DNA of 64,000 bases. Origin: Bog-756 sp963753905. GTDB taxonomy: Bacteria; Actinomycetota; Acidimicrobiia; Acidimicrobiales; RAAP-2. Made by a program: the position numbers and the translations under genes. The notes beneath the pieces are model-generated. The model ran no database searches. It saw only the letters and a list, made by a program, of their open reading frames with translations, and had not been told where the DNA came from. Within the stretch, counting starts at the first letter, position 1. The number at the start of each line of letters is the position of its first letter. The stretch covers positions 2,542,001 to 2,606,000 of the forward strand of contig CAVWDZ010000001.1 in NCBI GenBank assembly GCA_963753905.1, given 5' to 3'. Below are positions 44,144 through 52,862 of this stretch, piece by piece.

Positions 44144-45862
44144 TCAGGCTTCGGTGATCGCACCGCGCTCGGCCCCGGTGACCAGACGGGCGAACTTGGC
44201 CATGACGCCGCTCGTATAGCGCGGGGCCGGGTGCTTGACCCCGGCGCGACGGCGGACCAGCTCAGCGTCGTCGACCACCAGGTCGATCGAGTGGTTGGCC
44301 ACGTCGACCACGATCCGATCCCCGTCCTCGACCAGGCCGATCGGCCCACCATCGACCGCCTCGGGCGCCACGTGCCCGATGCAGAACCCGTGGGTCCCGC
44401 CGGAGAAGCGGCCGTCGGTGACGAGGGCGCAGTCCCCGCCGCGCCCGACGCCCTTCATCGCACCGGTCACCGCCAGCATCTCCCGCATCCCCGGACCACC
44501 CTTGGGGCCCTCGTAGCGGATGACGACCACCGTGTTCGGCTCGATGGAGCCGGCCAGGATCGCCTCCATGGCCCGGTCCTCGCCATCGAAGACCCGTGCC
44601 GGACCGTCGAAGGTGAGCTGATCGATGCCGGCCACCTTGACCACCGCCCCATTGGGGGCGAGGGAGCCGCGCAGCACCGCGATCCCGCCCTGGGGATGGA
44701 TGGGATCGGTGAGCGCGTGGACGACCTCCCCGTCGGGAGCCGGAGCGTCGAGCGCTGCCAGATTGTCCGCCATGGTCCGACCGGTCACCGTCAGGCAGTC
44801 CCCGTGGAGGAGGCCGGCAGCCAGCAGTTCTGCCAGGACCACCGGCACCCCGCCGACCCGGTCGAGGTCGGACATGTGGTACTTGCCGTGCGGCTTGGTG
44901 TCAGCCAGATGGGGGACCCGGGCGGCGATCCGGTTGAAGTCGTCGAGGGCGAGCTCGACCCGCGCCTCGTTGGCGATCGCCAGTAGGTGGAGGACGGCAT
45001 TGGTCGATCCTCCGAGAGCCATCACCACCGCGATGGCGTTCTCGAAGGCCTGCCTGGTCAGGATCTGGCGCGGGCGGATCCCGAGCCGCAGCAGCTCGAC
45101 CGCTGCCCGGCCCGAGGCGAACGCGTCGTCATCGCGTCTGCGGTCGACAGCGGGGGCCGACGAGCTCCCCGGCAGCGCCATGCCCAGTGCCTCGGCCACC
45201 GATGCCATGGTGTTGGCCGTGAACATGCCGGCACAGGATCCCTCGGTGGGGCACGCGTTGTGCTCGATGAGGCTGAGCTCCTCCTCGCTCAGCGCGTCGA
45301 CGGCGTTGGCCCCGACCGCCTCGAAGACCGAGGTGATGTCGAGGGCACGGTCACGGAGCCGGCCCGGCAGGATCGAGCCGCCGTAGACGAACACGCTCGG
45401 GAGGTTGAGGCGGGCCGCCGCCATGAGCATCCCGGGCAGCGATTTGTCGCATCCGGCCAGGGTGACCATGCCGTCGAACCGCTCGGCATGCATGACCGTC
45501 TCGACCGAGTCGGCAATGATCTCGCGGCTGACCAGGGAGGCCCGCATGCCCTCGTGTCCCATCGAGATCCCATCCGACACCGCGATGGTCACGAACTCGA
45601 AGGGGAACCCGCCAGCTGCGCGTACCCCGTCCTTGGCCCGCCGGGCGAGGCGCGCGAGAGGGAGGTTGCACGGGGTGACCTCGTTCCACGAAGAAGCCAC
45701 CCCGATCTGGGGCTTGTCCCAATCCCCGTCCCCCATGCCGACCGCCCTGAGCATGGCTCGGGCCGGCGCTCGGGTCGGGCCGTCGGTCACCTCGTGGCTC
45801 CGGGGCTTCATCCCGCTGAGCGGCTGCTCGGATGGGTCCCCGGTCCGTGTCGGATCGCTCAT
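44144..45862 (-). CDS. ilvD: Dihydroxy-acid dehydratase
   Basis: Fe-S enzyme that dehydrates dihydroxy acids to the oxo acids of valine, leucine and isoleucine. The 572-residue protein has the expected Cys: TPCNLPLARLA, LAGCDKSLPGMLMA and ACPTEGSCAGMFTANTM. It also has the late GRFSGGTHGFCIGHVAPEA with the catalytic Ser. TACCAT lies 6 nt before ATG 45862, which supports a leaderless start separate from the upstream secreted-protein gene. Confidence 0.97.
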   Translation of the reverse strand: MSDPTRTGDPSEQPLSGMKPRSHEVTDGPTRAPARAMLRAVGMGDGDWDKPQIGVASSWNEVTPCNLPLARLARRAKDGVRAAGGFPFEFVTIAVSDGISMGHEGMRASLVSREIIADSVETVMHAERFDGMVTLAGCDKSLPGMLMAAARLNLPSVFVYGGSILPGRLRDRALDITSVFEAVGANAVDALSEEELSLIEHNACPTEGSCAGMFTANTMASVAEALGMALPGSSSAPAVDRRRDDDAFASGRAAVELLRLGIRPRQILTRQAFENAIAVVMALGGSTNAVLHLLAIANEARVELALDDFNRIAARVPHLADTKPHGKYHMSDLDRVGGVPVVLAELLAAGLLHGDCLTVTGRTMADNLAALDAPAPDGEVVHALTDPIHPQGGIAVLRGSLAPNGAVVKVAGIDQLTFDGPARVFDGEDRAMEAILAGSIEPNTVVVIRYEGPKGGPGMREMLAVTGAMKGVGRGGDCALVTDGRFSGGTHGFCIGHVAPEAVDGGPIGLVEDGDRIVVDVANHSIDLVVDDAELVRRRAGVKHPAPRYTSGVMAKFARLVTGAERGAITEA

Positions 45863-45889
45863 GGGTGCATGGTACGGCCTACCGTGCGG

Positions 45890-47749
45890 TTACGACACCG
45901 CCGCTATGCCGATGACCGGTGCATTGAGGGCGATCCCGCTCAGTGAACCGTAGAAGGGCGCACTCCCGAAGTTGAAGACGCCGCCGTCCCCGGTGGCCAG
46001 CCAGTAACCACTACCTGCCGGGACCCGGGCCATGCCTGCCACGGTCGAGATGAGCGGCGTCGATGCGAGCGAGCCCAACCCCAACGGCGCGTCGCCGTAG
46101 TCGGCGATCGCACCGTTCGACTCGACCAGCGAGTAACCGCCCCCGTCCGCGGTGGCGGACATCCCCACGACCGGAGCGGCCAGGGGAGTGCCACCGGCCG
46201 AACCGTGGAAGTGCGCGTCACCGAAGGCGAAGATCCCACCGTCGGAGGCGACCATCCAGTAGCCACCCCCGTCCGCAGTGGCAGCCATGCCCACGATCGG
46301 CTTGTTGAGCGTGATGTTGCCGGTGGAGCCGAAGAACTGGGCGTCGCCGAAGGCGAAGACCCCACCGTCGGAGGCCACCAGCCAGTAGCCGTAGCCGTCC
46401 GGCGTCGGTGCCATCCCCACGACCGGCTTGTTGAGCGTGATGTTGCCGGTGGAGCCGAAGAACTGGGCGTCCCCGTAGGCGAAGATGCCGCCGTCGGAGG
46501 CCACCAACCAGTAGCCACCACCATCCGGTGTCGACGCCATGCCGACGATCGGCTTGTTGAGATGGATCGCGCCGGCCGATCCGAGGAAGGGTGACGCGCC
46601 GTAGTCGAAGACCCCACCGTCGGTGGCCACCAGCCAGTAGCCCTGCCGGTAGCTGAACCGGTCCTGGGCGCTGGTCACCGAGACCCCGGCCGGACCGGTC
46701 ACGGTCACGTCGACCGCTCCGCTACCCGCCGGCGCGATGGCTGTGATCGAGGTCGAAGAGTTCACGGTGAACGAGGAGGCCGCGCTCGAGCCGAAGTCCA
46801 CTGCGGTGGCCCCGGTCAGCTGCACGCCGGTGATCGCCACCGAGGTCCCACCGGCGGGGGGGCCGGCGCTCGGGCTGAGCCCGGTCACCACCGGTCCGTC
46901 GGTGTAGGTGAAGTTCCCCGTGTTCGACTTGCCCCCCGACGTCGTCACCTGTACGAAGACCGGGGTGGTGCTGGCGGTTCCGGGAGGCGTGACCGCTTCG
47001 ATCGAGTCAGGCGTCAACCCGTGGAAGCTGGCGGCCGCCACGCCGCCGAAGGTGACCGACTTGGGGTTGGAGAGGTTCGACCCGATGATCTTGACCGAAC
47101 TACCCCCGCTCGCCGGGCCCGCGTTCGGGAGGACCGTCTTGATGATCCCGGCCGGCACAGCGATCGGGGCGGACGCCAATGGCTGGGCCGACTGGGTGCA
47201 GGGGAAGGGGCCGACGGGGGTGCCGTTGACCGCGATGGTCAGGCTGGAGCTGGTGCCGACGGACAACGCAACCGATGTCCCCGTCGAACTCGCGGTGAAC
47301 GAGGGCACCGAACCCGTTGCGACCAAGGGCAGCGAGGCCGGCGGCGGCTTCGGGACGGAGATCGAGGGAATGGTGAAGGTCGCCGTCTGGCTGGACGGAG
47401 AGGCGCCGGAGGCGGTGATCGGCATAGTGATGTTGCCACTGAGCGTGTCCCCCGCGATCAGGGACAGCGTGGATCCCGGGAAGGTCGTGTGGTAAGCGAA
47501 GTTCGAGAGGTTGAAGGCGGAACCCGGACCGACGCTGCTCGGCGAGATCGCGCCGGTGACCGTCGAGGAGAACGTGACCGTCCCGACCATCGGCAGGCCG
47601 GTACAGGTCCCTGTGAACGTGGGCGTGTCAGCGCCCGCCGGAGAGCTCGCTCCCACCAGCCCGAACGCACCGACCAGTCCGGAGGCCGCCAGCGCCACGG
47701 CTCCCCCGAGCGATGCCAGGCGAACGGTCAACGGTCGAGTTGCTCTCAT
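45890..47749 (-). CDS. Secreted protein with two IPT/TIG domains and six 42-residue beta repeats
   Basis: A 619-residue exported protein with a signal peptide (residues 1-41, ending SPAGA). A Ser/Thr-rich N-terminal domain (about 42-200) is followed by two IPT/TIG immunoglobulin-like domains (about 205-285 and 287-367, each with GP.AGG.SV.I.G). Six tandem 42-residue repeats of the form GYWLVASDGG-(I/V)-FAFGDA.F.GSTG...LNKPIVGM follow to the C-terminus. Such repeats probably form a closed beta-propeller-like surface, as in carbohydrate- or surface-binding proteins (inference). No membrane anchor is seen after the repeats. Repeats three and four are almost identical even at DNA level. The ligand is unknown. 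Confidence 0.78.
   Translation of the reverse strand: MRATRPLTVRLASLGGAVALAASGLVGAFGLVGASSPAGADTPTFTGTCTGLPMVGTVTFSSTVTGAISPSSVGPGSAFNLSNFAYHTTFPGSTLSLIAGDTLSGNITMPITASGASPSSQTATFTIPSISVPKPPPASLPLVATGSVPSFTASSTGTSVALSVGTSSSLTIAVNGTPVGPFPCTQSAQPLASAPIAVPAGIIKTVLPNAGPASGGSSVKIIGSNLSNPKSVTFGGVAAASFHGLTPDSIEAVTPPGTASTTPVFVQVTTSGGKSNTGNFTYTDGPVVTGLSPSAGPPAGGTSVAITGVQLTGATAVDFGSSAASSFTVNSSTSITAIAPAGSGAVDVTVTGPAGVSVTSAQDRFSYRQGYWLVATDGGVFDYGASPFLGSAGAIHLNKPIVGMASTPDGGGYWLVASDGGIFAYGDAQFFGSTGNITLNKPVVGMAPTPDGYGYWLVASDGGVFAFGDAQFFGSTGNITLNKPIVGMAATADGGGYWMVASDGGIFAFGDAHFHGSAGGTPLAAPVVGMSATADGGGYSLVESNGAIADYGDAPLGLGSLASTPLISTVAGMARVPAGSGYWLATGDGGVFNFGSAPFYGSLSGIALNAPVIGIAAVS
45893..46645 (-). repeat. 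Six tandem ~126-bp coding repeats
   Basis: The DNA for the C-terminal repeats recurs about every 126 bp. One stretch beginning near 46300 is repeated almost exactly near 46421. The rest differ mainly at third codon positions. The pattern points to recent copy-number change or gene conversion within the array. Confidence 0.85.
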
Positions 47750-48038
47750 CTGCGTCTCTCCTCAGGCTTCCTGCGGCGCTGGCCCGTTGGGCCGCCCCTC
47801 CCATTCCGACATGGCGATCGGCTGATGCAGCTCCCCCGAGCATCCCTTGGCAGCTCCCCCAACCAGGGCGAAACCTAGGGGATGCCCTGGGGGATTGCAA
47901 CAGGTGGCACCCGATCGGCGTCGGGACCGGCACGGAATCCCCCTGGTGGCGTCACGCGGAGTGGCGATCGGGTCCCACCGTCGGTGTCAATCCGGTGACC
48001 GGCCGATCCTGACGAACGCCCGACCTACGATCGATGAG

Positions 48039-48851
48039 GTGGACACCGGCCGGATGCCGACAGAGCAGCGACGTGCGCACTCTGCCTCCCCAGGCGTGTT
48101 CTCCGCTGCCGACGTCGACGCTCTGGTTGCGTTCTTCGAGGTCAACGGCTACGCGACGCTCCGCGGGGTGTTCGACGAGCCTGCGCTGGCCGGGGCGGAA
48201 ACCGAGCTGACCGACGCGCAGCGGCGCCTCGCGGCGGGCTTGGTGGATGGTCGCCACCGGACGGCGGTCCTCGACGACCCCGACGCACTCATCGGCGGCC
48301 GCCCCTTCGCCCACTACGTGTGCTTCGCCACCGAGGTCTCGGACGGTGCCCACCGGATGGTGCACCATCCGGTGCTGGTCGGCGTGGCCCACGCCCTCCT
48401 CGGTCCTGCGGCCTGGCTCATGGACTACGAGCAGTTCGGGATCGTCTACCAGGACGCCCGACCCGATCCGGGGTCGGCCTACTCGCGCATCGGCTGGCAC
48501 ACCGACCACCAGTCCGGACCGCAACTGGACATCTGGCCCGGGGTCGCCTTCACCGTCCACTTCGATCCGACCTCGCCGGCGAACGGCTTCCTACGCGTGC
48601 TCCCGGGGAGCCACCTGGACGGCACCGACGGCATACCCGCAGGGTTCGAGCGGGTGCCCGGCGAGATCGCCCTCTACCAGGAGCGGGGTGATGTCCTCTT
48701 CCACCACGCCGACCTCTGGCACGGTGCCGCCCGGGGCACCGCCGACGGCGAGGACGCCATCCGTCGGCACCTGCGCGGGAGCTGGCACGGAGGAACGCCG
48801 CTCGCCGTCGGCCACGGCACCGAGGACTTCGTCAAGAACGCCCTGCGCTGA
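48039..48851 (+). CDS. Phytanoyl-CoA dioxygenase family protein
   Basis: A non-haem Fe(II)/2-oxoglutarate oxygenase of about 270 residues. The iron ligands are visible: His and Asp in GWHTDHQSGPQ and the distal His in FHHADLWHGAARG, with the 2-oxoglutarate Arg likely in IRRHLRGSW. The substrate is unknown, as the family acts on lipids and many secondary metabolites. TACGAT lies 7 nt before GTG 48039, my chosen start; ATG 48054 is in frame five codons later. It is divergent from the secreted repeat protein and may be the first of three small plus-strand genes. Confidence 0.8.
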   Translation: MDTGRMPTEQRRAHSASPGVFSAADVDALVAFFEVNGYATLRGVFDEPALAGAETELTDAQRRLAAGLVDGRHRTAVLDDPDALIGGRPFAHYVCFATEVSDGAHRMVHHPVLVGVAHALLGPAAWLMDYEQFGIVYQDARPDPGSAYSRIGWHTDHQSGPQLDIWPGVAFTVHFDPTSPANGFLRVLPGSHLDGTDGIPAGFERVPGEIALYQERGDVLFHHADLWHGAARGTADGEDAIRRHLRGSWHGGTPLAVGHGTEDFVKNALR

Positions 48852-48956
48852 CCCGGGCGCGGCCCCCGCCGGCGCTTCGCCCGTCCCGATCGGAGCGTCG
48901 ATGGACAGACAGCCGGGCAGCGGGTGACCGGGAGCGAGCCGGTACCATCGGCTGGC

Positions 48957-49211
48957 GTGCACCTCTACGCGGCGTACCTGGGTGGTCCGTTGGACGACGG
49001 CAGGATGGGAGAGGACCACGAGGTCGTGCTCGTGGTGGCAGTCGATCCCGGCGAGGCCAAGTCCAAGGCGATGGCCAAGTGGCGGGGCGCGGGCAGGGGC
49101 CATCTCGACGCGCTCGAGCGGATCGACCGGGTCGACGGCCATCGGGTCCTGGTGTCCGAGGTCGCCGACGGGGACGACGGCGAGGAGCACGCCGTCGAGA
49201 GCTTCAACTGA
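48957..49211 (+). CDS. DUF1543-like small protein
   Basis: An 84-residue acidic protein beginning VHLYAAYLGGPLDDGRMGE, with EVVLVVAVDPGEAKSKAMAKW in the middle. The pattern LYAAYLGG...HEVVLVVA resembles DUF1543 proteins, whose function is unknown. TACCAT lies 8 nt before GTG 48957. It sits between the dioxygenase and the DUF2237 gene on the same strand. Confidence 0.65.
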   Translation: MHLYAAYLGGPLDDGRMGEDHEVVLVVAVDPGEAKSKAMAKWRGAGRGHLDALERIDRVDGHRVLVSEVADGDDGEEHAVESFN

Positions 49212-49268
49212 CCGACCGAGACCGGACTGCGGATCCGCGGCCGCCTCGAGATCGGCGATACTGGCACG

Positions 49269-49661
49269 GTGAGCGAGCGCAACGTCCTCGGCGGCGAGCT
49301 CGAGCTATGCAGTGCAGATCCGTTGACCGGCTTCTACCGGGACGGGTGCTGCTCGACCGGACCGGAGGACATCGGCAGCCATACCATCTGCGCCGTGGTC
49401 ACAGAGCGGTTCCTCGAGCACCAGCGCTCGATCGGCAATGACCTGAGCACCCCGATGCCCCGGTACCGCTTCCCGGGATTGGTGCCCGGCGACCGCTGGT
49501 GTGTGACCGCGGTCAACTGGCTGCGGGCGCACCATGACGACGCTGCCGCCTACGTGGTGCTGGCCTCGACCCATGAGCGTGCGCTCGACATCGTCCCCAT
49601 CGAGGTGCTCCGCCAGCACGCTGTGGACGTGCCCTCGGGTCCCGGCGACCTGCTCGCCTGA
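49269..49661 (+). CDS. DUF2237 family protein
   Basis: A 130-residue protein with the DUF2237 hallmarks NVLGGELELCS, DPLTGFYRDGCCSTGPEDIG, GNDLSTPMP and FPGLVPGDRWCVTA. The conserved Cys pair hints at a metal or redox role, but none is established. GATACT precedes GTG 49269 by 6 nt. Its stop directly abuts the stop of the convergent ParA-like gene. Confidence 0.85.
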   Translation: MSERNVLGGELELCSADPLTGFYRDGCCSTGPEDIGSHTICAVVTERFLEHQRSIGNDLSTPMPRYRFPGLVPGDRWCVTAVNWLRAHHDDAAAYVVLASTHERALDIVPIEVLRQHAVDVPSGPGDLLA

Positions 49662-50246
49662 TCAGGCGGCCCGCTTGCGGAGCGCCTTCTTGAGCACGGC
49701 GCCGTACGCCTCGAGACCCTCGCGGTAGAGCTTCGCCTCGGGACCGGCGGCGATCCCGACCCGCTCGGGGATGACACCCCAGATCGGGACACCCGACTCG
49801 GTCCACCAGGCCACCGCCTCGTCGAGATCGTTGGTGCCCAGCCGGGCCGCGCAGATCACCACTCCGTGGGGCGTCCTGCTGCTGATCATCTCCAGGGTGG
49901 CGACCACCCGGGAGTACTCCACTCCGCCTGCACGGGTCGGGACCACCACCGCATCTGCCCGCTGGAGCGCCGCCCGTACGATCCGCTCGTCCCCGGGAGG
50001 GGTGTCGACGACCGCGAGTCCGCCGTGGGATGCCAGCGCCCGGTTGACCGTGCGCTCCGAGGGGGCCTCGACCAGGTCGACACCCTCGATCGGGCTCACC
50101 TCGAGCCACTCGGCCGTCGAGGCCTGCCGGTCGGCGTCTACGAGCGTGACCGGGGACCATCCCCGGGCCACCGCCGCGGCCGCCAGGTAGACCGAGGTGG
50201 TCGTCTTGCCCACCCCGCCCTTGACGTTGCTGACCACGATGTTCAT
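49662..50246 (-). CDS. ParA/MinD-type ATPase
   Basis: A 194-residue deviant Walker ATPase. The N-terminus has NIVVSNVKGGVGKTTTSVY, with the KGGVGKTT motif including the signature Lys, then LVDADRQASTAEWL and VVDTPPGDE. Such orphan ParA-like proteins position cell components or plasmids. No parB or parS is seen nearby, so the cargo is unknown. GGGAG upstream of ATG 50246 supports the start. A longer frame to 50336 is unconserved. Confidence 0.85.
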   Translation of the reverse strand: MNIVVSNVKGGVGKTTTSVYLAAAAVARGWSPVTLVDADRQASTAEWLEVSPIEGVDLVEAPSERTVNRALASHGGLAVVDTPPGDERIVRAALQRADAVVVPTRAGGVEYSRVVATLEMISSRTPHGVVICAARLGTNDLDEAVAWWTESGVPIWGVIPERVGIAAGPEAKLYREGLEAYGAVLKKALRKRAA

Positions 50247-50335
50247 CGTCCACTCCCTCGGGCTCGACGGTCGATCGGCCCTGGCGACGGGCTCCCGGAG
50301 AGGACGATAGACCGCGCGATCGGCCTTCCCCACCA

Positions 50336-50377
50336 ACAGGCCCGGCCCACACCATGCGGTGTGGGCCGGGTTCCTGT
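50336..50377. terminator. Terminator hairpin between the ParA-like and Ig-repeat genes
   Basis: CCCGGCCCACACC (50341-50353) pairs over 13 bp with GGTGTGGGCCGGG (50358-50370) around ATGC. The flanking ACAGG and CCTGT extend the stem imperfectly. It lies 50 bp beyond the stop of the minus-strand secreted protein. Confidence 0.65.
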
Positions 50378-50429
50378 GGTTAGTCCCGTTGGTGCGGAGA
50401 CCGCCGGGTTTGTTGCAGGTGCTGTTCGC

Positions 50430-52418
50430 TCAGGTGCCGCTCATGGTGAAGGTCTGATGGGCTGCCGGAGCGGTGCCGTTGTTGGCTTGGATGACGAAGG
50501 ACTGCGACCCTGCCAGGTAGTAGCCCTTCAACGTGGCCGTGCCGTTCCCGTTGTCGGTCATGGTGGCCAACGACGGAAGCGTACCGTGCGTGATCGCCGG
50601 CGCCGGGTACCCGGACGTCGTGACCGTGAAGGTGAAGGGCTGACCGACCGGGCCCGAGATGTGACCGACGCTGGTGATCAGCGGAGCCTGGTCGATGGTC
50701 AGGGTGAAGTTCTGTGAGTACGTGCCCGACGAGTTGGTCGCCGTGAGGGTGATCGGGTACGCCCCGCCGGTATGCCCCCCAGGAGTCCCAGACAGCGTGG
50801 CGGTCCCGTTCCCTGTGTTGGTGACGTGGAAGGAGGCCGGCAGATAGCCTGCGGAGATCCGGACAGTCGGCGCAGGAGTACCGGTCATCGTGATCGGGAA
50901 GCTGAACGCCTGCCCGACGGTCGCGGTGGCCGCGTTACCCGAGGTGAACCTCGGAGCAGCCGGGTTGACCGTGAGGGTGAACGACTGGGTCTGTGCCCCA
51001 CAGGAGGCATGGACCGGCGTCGCGGTAACCGTGATCGGGAACGTTCCGTAGTTGGTCGGCGTGCCTGAGAGCAGACCGGAGGTGCTCAGCGTCATCCCGT
51101 TCGGCAGAGCGCTGGTCGTGGTGAAGTGATGCATCGGCACACCGGAAGCGGTCATCTGGAAGCTGCTCGTCACGGTCTGATTGAAGGTGGCGTTGTCAGC
51201 CGAGGTGAACGTCGTGGATGGTCGCACGTTGAGGGTGAAGGCCTGGCTGGCCGGTCCTGTCACTGACGAGTCCGCGGTGAGGGTGATCGGGAACGAGCCC
51301 ACCTGGCAGGTGTTTCCGCTGAGCACGCCGTTGTATGCAGTTGCCGGTGCCACCGGGGAAAGGGTCACTCCGGTCGGCAGCGTACCTGTATAGGAGTACG
51401 AGGGATCCGGGTAGCCGGCAACGAGCACCGGGAAGCTGTGGTTCACTCCCTGGGTGAAGGTCGTGCTCGCGTTCGAGACGATCGCGGTGGATTCGTCGGT
51501 GTTGAACTGCACCGCCGGCACATAGAACGGACCAGGACCTGGGGTCGTTGAATCCGGTTCGGAGGTGACGGTTGACCAGCACGACTCCTGCGGAGGTGTG
51601 GCCGGATAGTCCTGAGGCAGGTCTGCCCGGAAGGTCCCACTGCCACCGAGCCCGCCGTCGCAGTAGTTGCTCGGAGTGGCCGAGTTCCAATAGACCGCGC
51701 CCGGGATGACGTCGGCTCCGATGGACAGGTCCGTGTCCGGGGTCGTACCGATGTTGAGGCTGTCGTAGGGGCACCCGGCCTCGGTGGCCTGGCAGGCCGC
51801 GTCGGACGCCTGGGTCGCCGGATTCGTCGAGTACGGGTTTGGGCCGTAGTCGCTCGTGTTCATTGCGATCCCGTAGATGAAGTTGGTCGGCACGGTAACG
51901 TCCGGGACATTGAAGACGATGTTGGCAACGATGCCGTGATGACAGGCCACCCCGTCGTACCAATCGCCCGCATTGGCGCCGGTGCAGTCGGTGTTGTCCG
52001 CAGGCGGACGGTACGGAATGGCGAAGGTCTGGGTGATCGACGTGATCGGCGAGCCGACAGAGACGCCGTCCCCACCCACATTGTAGAGGTTGAGAGTGAT
52101 CGGTTGGTTGAAGGAGCCGCTACCGGCGCAGTCGTCGTTGTACCAGATGCCGGTCTTACACGCCCAATCCTCCATCTGCACCACCACAGTGTGGATGATC
52201 GGGGGGTTCGATGGATCGAGCGAAACTTGGTCGCCGATCTCCGACATCTGCGCGGCCTGGTAGGGCTCGCTGACGAGCGATGACACGTTTGCAGTGCTGT
52301 CGTAGGTGGGGTCCGTGATCGGAGCCGAACTCGCGCTCGCCACCCCCGTGGGAATAGCGACCGCACCGACGGTCAGCAGTCCCAACAGGACCGCACAGCT
52401 TACAAATACACGCCTCAT
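50430..52418 (-). CDS. Secreted protein with putative Ig-like (He_PIG) repeats
   Basis: A 662-residue exported protein. A signal peptide (cleavage about residue 29, ASA-SSA) is followed by a unique N-terminal domain of about 280 residues with many aromatic residues and eight Cys. Four Ig-like repeats (about 90 residues each) then run to the C-terminus, with the motif G.AFTF.VT.SG.P.P.......LP....L...G..TLSGTP. Such domains usually mediate adhesion or substrate binding. No membrane anchor or sorting signal is seen at the end. The function of the N-terminal domain is unknown. Confidence 0.75.
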   Translation of the reverse strand: MRRVFVSCAVLLGLLTVGAVAIPTGVASASSAPITDPTYDSTANVSSLVSEPYQAAQMSEIGDQVSLDPSNPPIIHTVVVQMEDWACKTGIWYNDDCAGSGSFNQPITLNLYNVGGDGVSVGSPITSITQTFAIPYRPPADNTDCTGANAGDWYDGVACHHGIVANIVFNVPDVTVPTNFIYGIAMNTSDYGPNPYSTNPATQASDAACQATEAGCPYDSLNIGTTPDTDLSIGADVIPGAVYWNSATPSNYCDGGLGGSGTFRADLPQDYPATPPQESCWSTVTSEPDSTTPGPGPFYVPAVQFNTDESTAIVSNASTTFTQGVNHSFPVLVAGYPDPSYSYTGTLPTGVTLSPVAPATAYNGVLSGNTCQVGSFPITLTADSSVTGPASQAFTLNVRPSTTFTSADNATFNQTVTSSFQMTASGVPMHHFTTTSALPNGMTLSTSGLLSGTPTNYGTFPITVTATPVHASCGAQTQSFTLTVNPAAPRFTSGNAATATVGQAFSFPITMTGTPAPTVRISAGYLPASFHVTNTGNGTATLSGTPGGHTGGAYPITLTATNSSGTYSQNFTLTIDQAPLITSVGHISGPVGQPFTFTVTTSGYPAPAITHGTLPSLATMTDNGNGTATLKGYYLAGSQSFVIQANNGTAPAAHQTFTMSGT

Positions 52419-52862
52419 GGAATCTGCCTTTCAACCTTCGTGCGGGTGGCAAGCGTGACCAGTCGGTAGCGACAGCATCGATCGCACGTGCGCCACGAAG
52501 CCCCGAGCGGAACCGTTCCGCAGTCGTATGTATAACCCGGACCGCGTGGGAGGCAAAGCCTTGAACGAGGTAATTCACCCCGTTCTGACGGACGTACCGA
52601 AGAGTTCATTTCCCTGACGCGGGAAGTTAACGTTCTGGACCACTCAGGGCGTTGAGCGGCCACTCTCAGCGCCCAGGATCGATCGGCCATCCCGGGCGCA
52701 CCGCCCCCTCTCCTGTGGGCCCGACCCGTGGGCGGCTGGTCTGGTGGGTCAGACCCGTCCGCCGTGGACAATCCGGGTCGCTGAACTGCTCCACGGCCCG
52801 GCTGCACCACGACACGCACGTGCACGCGCACCTACACTGAGGACAACCACAGGAGATCGATC
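52419..52862. other. 444-bp divergent intergenic region
   Basis: This gap separates the secreted Ig-repeat gene from the P450. On the P450 side TACACT (52833-52838) and AGGAGA (52851-52856) make a plausible promoter and ribosome site. I see no convincing ORF, RNA gene or repeat in the remainder. Confidence 0.5.
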
